Below are positions 61,371 through 64,000 of a stretch of 64,000 bases of DNA, one piece after another. The DNA is taken from NCBI GenBank assembly GCA_944470555.2, contig OX104127.1, positions 98,418,708 through 98,482,707 on the forward strand. Reading direction: 5' to 3'. Source of the stretch: Heterobilharzia americana. Its lineage: Eukaryota; Platyhelminthes; Trematoda; Strigeidida; Schistosomatidae. The position numbers and the translations under genes are program-made. Within the stretch, counting starts at the first letter, position 1. Every line of letters starts with the position of its first letter. The notes under the pieces are model-generated. The model searched no databases. It had not been told where the DNA came from and saw only the letters and a program-made list of their open reading frames with translations.

Positions 61371-62881
61371 GTGAGTTCAATCATGATTTTTGCCAATTAT
61401 GCATCATTTGGAGTCAGCACACTAGCATGCTTTTGTCGAGTATTTTCGAGACGAGTAGTCACACCAACGGCTCACATTTTGCCACAGCCAGTCTACACAC
61501 CCATGCTAAATATGCACACAGTGTGCATATATTACTCTCACTGAGGTTGTTGGGAGAGATGTGCATGCTGTTCGACTCTATGTGTTCAGTGGAGTCCAGC
61601 CCGTCTATCTTTGCTGAGCCTTTTCCCACGAATAGCATAAGTGCACAAACGGTCCACTCTCTGCATAAAAATCACTGTGAATAGCTCCACGTGACTACTT
61701 CCACAAACACAGCAAGTGTTTGGTTGAGCATTGTGGCAAGCAGACAGACAGACAGACAGGCAGGCAGACGGAAGCATCAAACATGTGCAATCTGTCCTAC
61801 ATCCTGTATACGGAGTCCACTGCTGTGCTTGCGAACGTGAACACGATCATTTGACGGAGTCCAGTGTAGCCTGATGTGGTCGTCCTTCGTCAGTCTGTGA
61901 GAGAAAACACCAGTGTTCCAGCATCTCTGTCATGTACCAATCAACCTAATCGGCAGTCCAAAACAACCACCGCTTCCCTCACTCGTTTATGTGAGCGATG
62001 AACCCTAACCAGACAGTAAGTCAAAACCTCTGCCCATCCGTACTAGTCGACCCACAGATGCAGCCTCAAATTTGAATGAACGATGCACGATATCGAAGTG
62101 TCGATTACTTGCGCGAGGTTTCCTCCTTAACTCACGTGCGATATACGGATATGTTACACATGTGTTCACTATGCTTCTCATTTCACTGCAACATCTGACA
62201 CCACTGTGTCCAGTGTCACTTATCCAGCAACTAGCCATTTTAGCAGAACCTCCACTTGTCCTCAGCCTAGTGAGATTCTTAACCAGACGAATCCCACACA
62301 GCTCTGTTAAGCATCCTGTAAAGCGTTCCTCAGTAGTCGTGTTTCTTCTTCATAACCAGTTTGCTCAGGAGTGACTCAATAGTGTTTGTCTGCCGAGTTC
62401 GGTTGTCAGTTCTTACTGACAGTTTGGTGGATTTTGCACGCACACTTTCATGTGCATTGCGGTTGGACTACTAATCATCGGTATTCAGGTTGTTATGCTC
62501 TCTTTTCCGCACTTCGTTGTAGCAGTGATTAGTGGCATGAGGTAGGTATCATCTGTGCACTTCTGCCTACCAAAGTTACTGTCACACTTCACACTAGTCA
62601 ACCTGAATGCATTCATCTTCTGCAGATTAGATGTGGCCTCTGTGTACTTTCACCCACACTCTGCATGCTATCATGAATCTCAGGTAGACAAGCTGTATCC
62701 AGGGGTCTCAACGACTCACGTACAAGCGAGTAAGCAAGCAAGCAAGCAAGCACACACAAACACACACACACACCATACACAGTGACCGATGTCGATTCAC
62801 CGTTACTCGTTAACTCACATCACTGACTACTTCAACATACACACTCTCTCATTCTCGTCATGTTTCCTCCTCTTTCCACAG

Positions 62882-62941
62882 GCACCACTGTGAAGCCCGC
62901 CACAACCACAAGCACAACCACCACGAAGAAGGCTGAACCAA
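62882..62941 (+). CDS. Repeat exon R6, 60 nt (last one inside the window)
   Basis: Identical to R1, 1571 nt after R5. The next repeat exon is expected near 64453, outside the window. Confidence 0.85.
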
Positions 62942-64000
62942 GTGAGTTCAATCATGATTTTTGCCAATTATGCATCATTTGGAGTCAGCACACTAGCATG
63001 CTTTTGTCGAGTATTTTCGAGACGAGTAGTCACACCAACGGCTCACATTTTGCCACAGCCAGTCTACACACCCATGCTAAATATGCACACAGTGTGCATA
63101 TATTACTCTCACTGAGGTTGTTGGGAGAGATGTGCATGCTGTTCGACTCTATGTGTTCAGTGGAGTCCAGCCCGTCTATCTTTGCTGAGCCTTTTCCCAC
63201 GAATAGCATAAGTGCACAAACGGTCCACTCTCTGCATAAAAATCACTGTGAATAGCTCCACGTGACTACTTCCACAAACACAGCAAGTGTTTGGTTGAGC
63301 ATTGTGGCAAGCAGACAGACAGACAGACAGGCAGGCAGACGAAAGCATCAAACATGTGCAATCTGTCCTACATCCTGTATACGGAGTCCACTGCTGTGCT
63401 TGCGAACGTGAACACGATCATTTGACGGAGTCCAGTGTAGCCTGATGTGGTCGTCCTTCGTCAGTCTGTGAGAGAAAACACCAGTGTTCCAGCATCTCTG
63501 TCATGTACCAATCAACCTAATCGGCAGTCCAAAACAACCACCGCTTCCCTCACTCGTTTATGTGAGCGATGAACCCTAACCAGACAGTAAGTCAAAACCT
63601 CTGCCCATCCGTACTTGTCGACCCACAGATGCAGCCTCAAATTTGAATGAACGATGCACGATATCGAAGTGTCGATTACTTGCGCGAGGTTTCCTCCTTA
63701 ACTCACGTGCGATATACGGATATGTTACACATGTGTTCACTATGCTTCTCATTTCACTGCAACATCTGACACCACTGTGTCCAGTGTCACTTATCCAGCA
63801 ACTAGCCATTTTAGCAGAACCTCCACTTGTCCTCAGCCTAGTGAGATTCTTAACCAGACGAATCCCACACAGCTCTGTTAAGCATCCTGTAAAGCGTTCC
63901 TCAGTAGTCGTGTTTCTTCTTCATAACCAGTTTGCTCAGGAGTGACTCAATAGTGTTTGTCTGCCGAGTTCGGTTGTCAGTTCTTACTGACAGTTTGGTG

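Larger units (their letters stand above)
3140..62941 (+). other. Predicted micro-exon gene for a secreted mucin-like protein (gene span, 3' incomplete)
   Basis: Gene-level entry. Two signal-peptide exons, twelve micro-exons of 12-48 nt and at least six identical 60-nt exons join into one uninterrupted frame of about 283 codons over 60 kb. Every internal exon starts with the last two bases of a codon and ends with the first base of the next (phase 1-1). Junction codons are all sense. The product has a cleavable signal peptide, a polar Lys/Asn/Ser-rich region with four N-glycosylation sequons (NST, NTT, NAT, NTS), then a Thr-rich repeat domain suited to O-glycosylation. This architecture is known from schistosome micro-exon genes and, for tandem repeat exons, polymorphic mucins. 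I do not recognise a named orthologue. I searched with the phase rule once it appeared, so single exons are weaker than the ensemble. The 3' end and any transmembrane or C-terminal domain are outside the window. Confidence 0.7.
54138..64000 (+). repeat. Tandem array of about 1.57-kb units, six complete and one partial
   Basis: Units start at GAGCGATGAACCC at 54138, 55701, 57272, 58843, 60418, 61993 and 63564, giving periods of 1563, 1571, 1571, 1575, 1575 and 1571. The last is cut by the window end, so the true number is unknown. Units differ almost only in an (AAGC)n(CA)n tract and a few substitutions (for example 55739, 60024, 62044, 63342). Each complete unit holds one 60-nt exon with about 1.51 kb of intron. 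The unit also has a (CAGA)n(CAGG)n tract and a perfect 7-bp-stem hairpin (TGTCAGT-TCTT-ACTGACA, first at about 54550). Four ORFs that recur in every unit (64, 77, 100 and 131 codons) are intron frames preserved by copying; the 131-codon one contains the real exon. Confidence 0.97.

Noticed and set aside
54150..63945. Recurring ORFs of 64, 76-91, 77, 100 and 131 codons in every tandem unit
   Set aside because: They recur only because the units are nearly identical copies. The real coding part is the 60-nt segment between consensus splice sites inside the 131-codon frame; the rest has intron-like composition and microsatellites.
1..64000. CRISPR arrays, bacterial operons, rRNA, intact tRNA genes
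   Set aside because: None seen. The regular repeats are a 1.57-kb eukaryotic tandem array, and the only tRNA-like sequence is part of a decayed retroposon at 36.9 kb.

Overview
This is a eukaryotic, AT-rich window from a flatworm, most likely a schistosomatid blood fluke. The evidence is very short symmetric exons behind a signal-peptide exon (the micro-exon gene style of schistosomes), a relic of an SMalpha-type retroposon with a recognisable hammerhead ribozyme core (36.9 kb), Penelope-like element remnants, and an RTE-type non-LTR retrotransposon family. The species call is inference. No bacterial genes, rRNA or convincing functional tRNA were seen, and no long host ORF. Almost all short ORFs are chance ORFs in AT-rich DNA or frames inside repeats.

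The main result is a host gene that no long ORF reveals. On the + strand I can thread one spliced reading frame through most of the window. A TATA-like box (3089) precedes an ATG (3140). A signal peptide is split by a 52-nt intron (exons 3140-3154 and 3207-3267). Twelve short exons follow at 8272, 11002, 11816, 15881, 20126, 21806, 23163, 40805, 42859, 43770, 47781 and 51669, with lengths 45, 48, 12, 48, 27, 39, 27, 42, 27, 33, 33 and 33 nt. Each is a multiple of three, lies between a pyrimidine-rich acceptor and a GTRAG donor, and is open in phase 1. The frame then reaches an array of identical 60-nt exons, each coding for a 20-residue mucin-like repeat (nine Thr, two Ser). The predicted product is a secreted, N- and O-glycosylated protein of micro-exon-gene / polymorphic-mucin type. 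Its 3' end lies beyond the window.

Layout: 0-1.06 kb, decayed non-LTR endonuclease region on the - strand, running off the left edge. 1.06-3.1 kb, 5' flank. 3.1-23.2 kb, signal-peptide exons and seven micro-exons, with a full-length RTE-like element antisense in one intron (16.8-20.0 kb, perfect 16-bp target duplication). 23.2-40.8 kb, a 17.6-kb intron with weaker exon candidates, a Penelope-like remnant (28.2-29.4 kb), RTE fragments (31.7 and 32.9 kb) and the SMalpha/hammerhead relic (36.9 kb). 40.8-51.7 kb, five micro-exons, two more RTE copies (41.4 and 48.4 kb) and a second Penelope-like remnant (50.6-51.5 kb, - strand). 53.6-54.1 kb, an A-rich low-complexity block. 54.1-64.0 kb, six complete units and one partial unit of a 1.563-1.575-kb tandem repeat, each complete unit carrying one 60-nt exon.

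Because every internal exon has the same phase, any exon can be skipped, duplicated or lost without breaking the frame, and the near-identical 1.57-kb units are well placed to change in number by unequal exchange. The gene therefore looks built for product diversity by both alternative splicing and copy-number change. All exon calls come from sequence reading alone and need transcript support.
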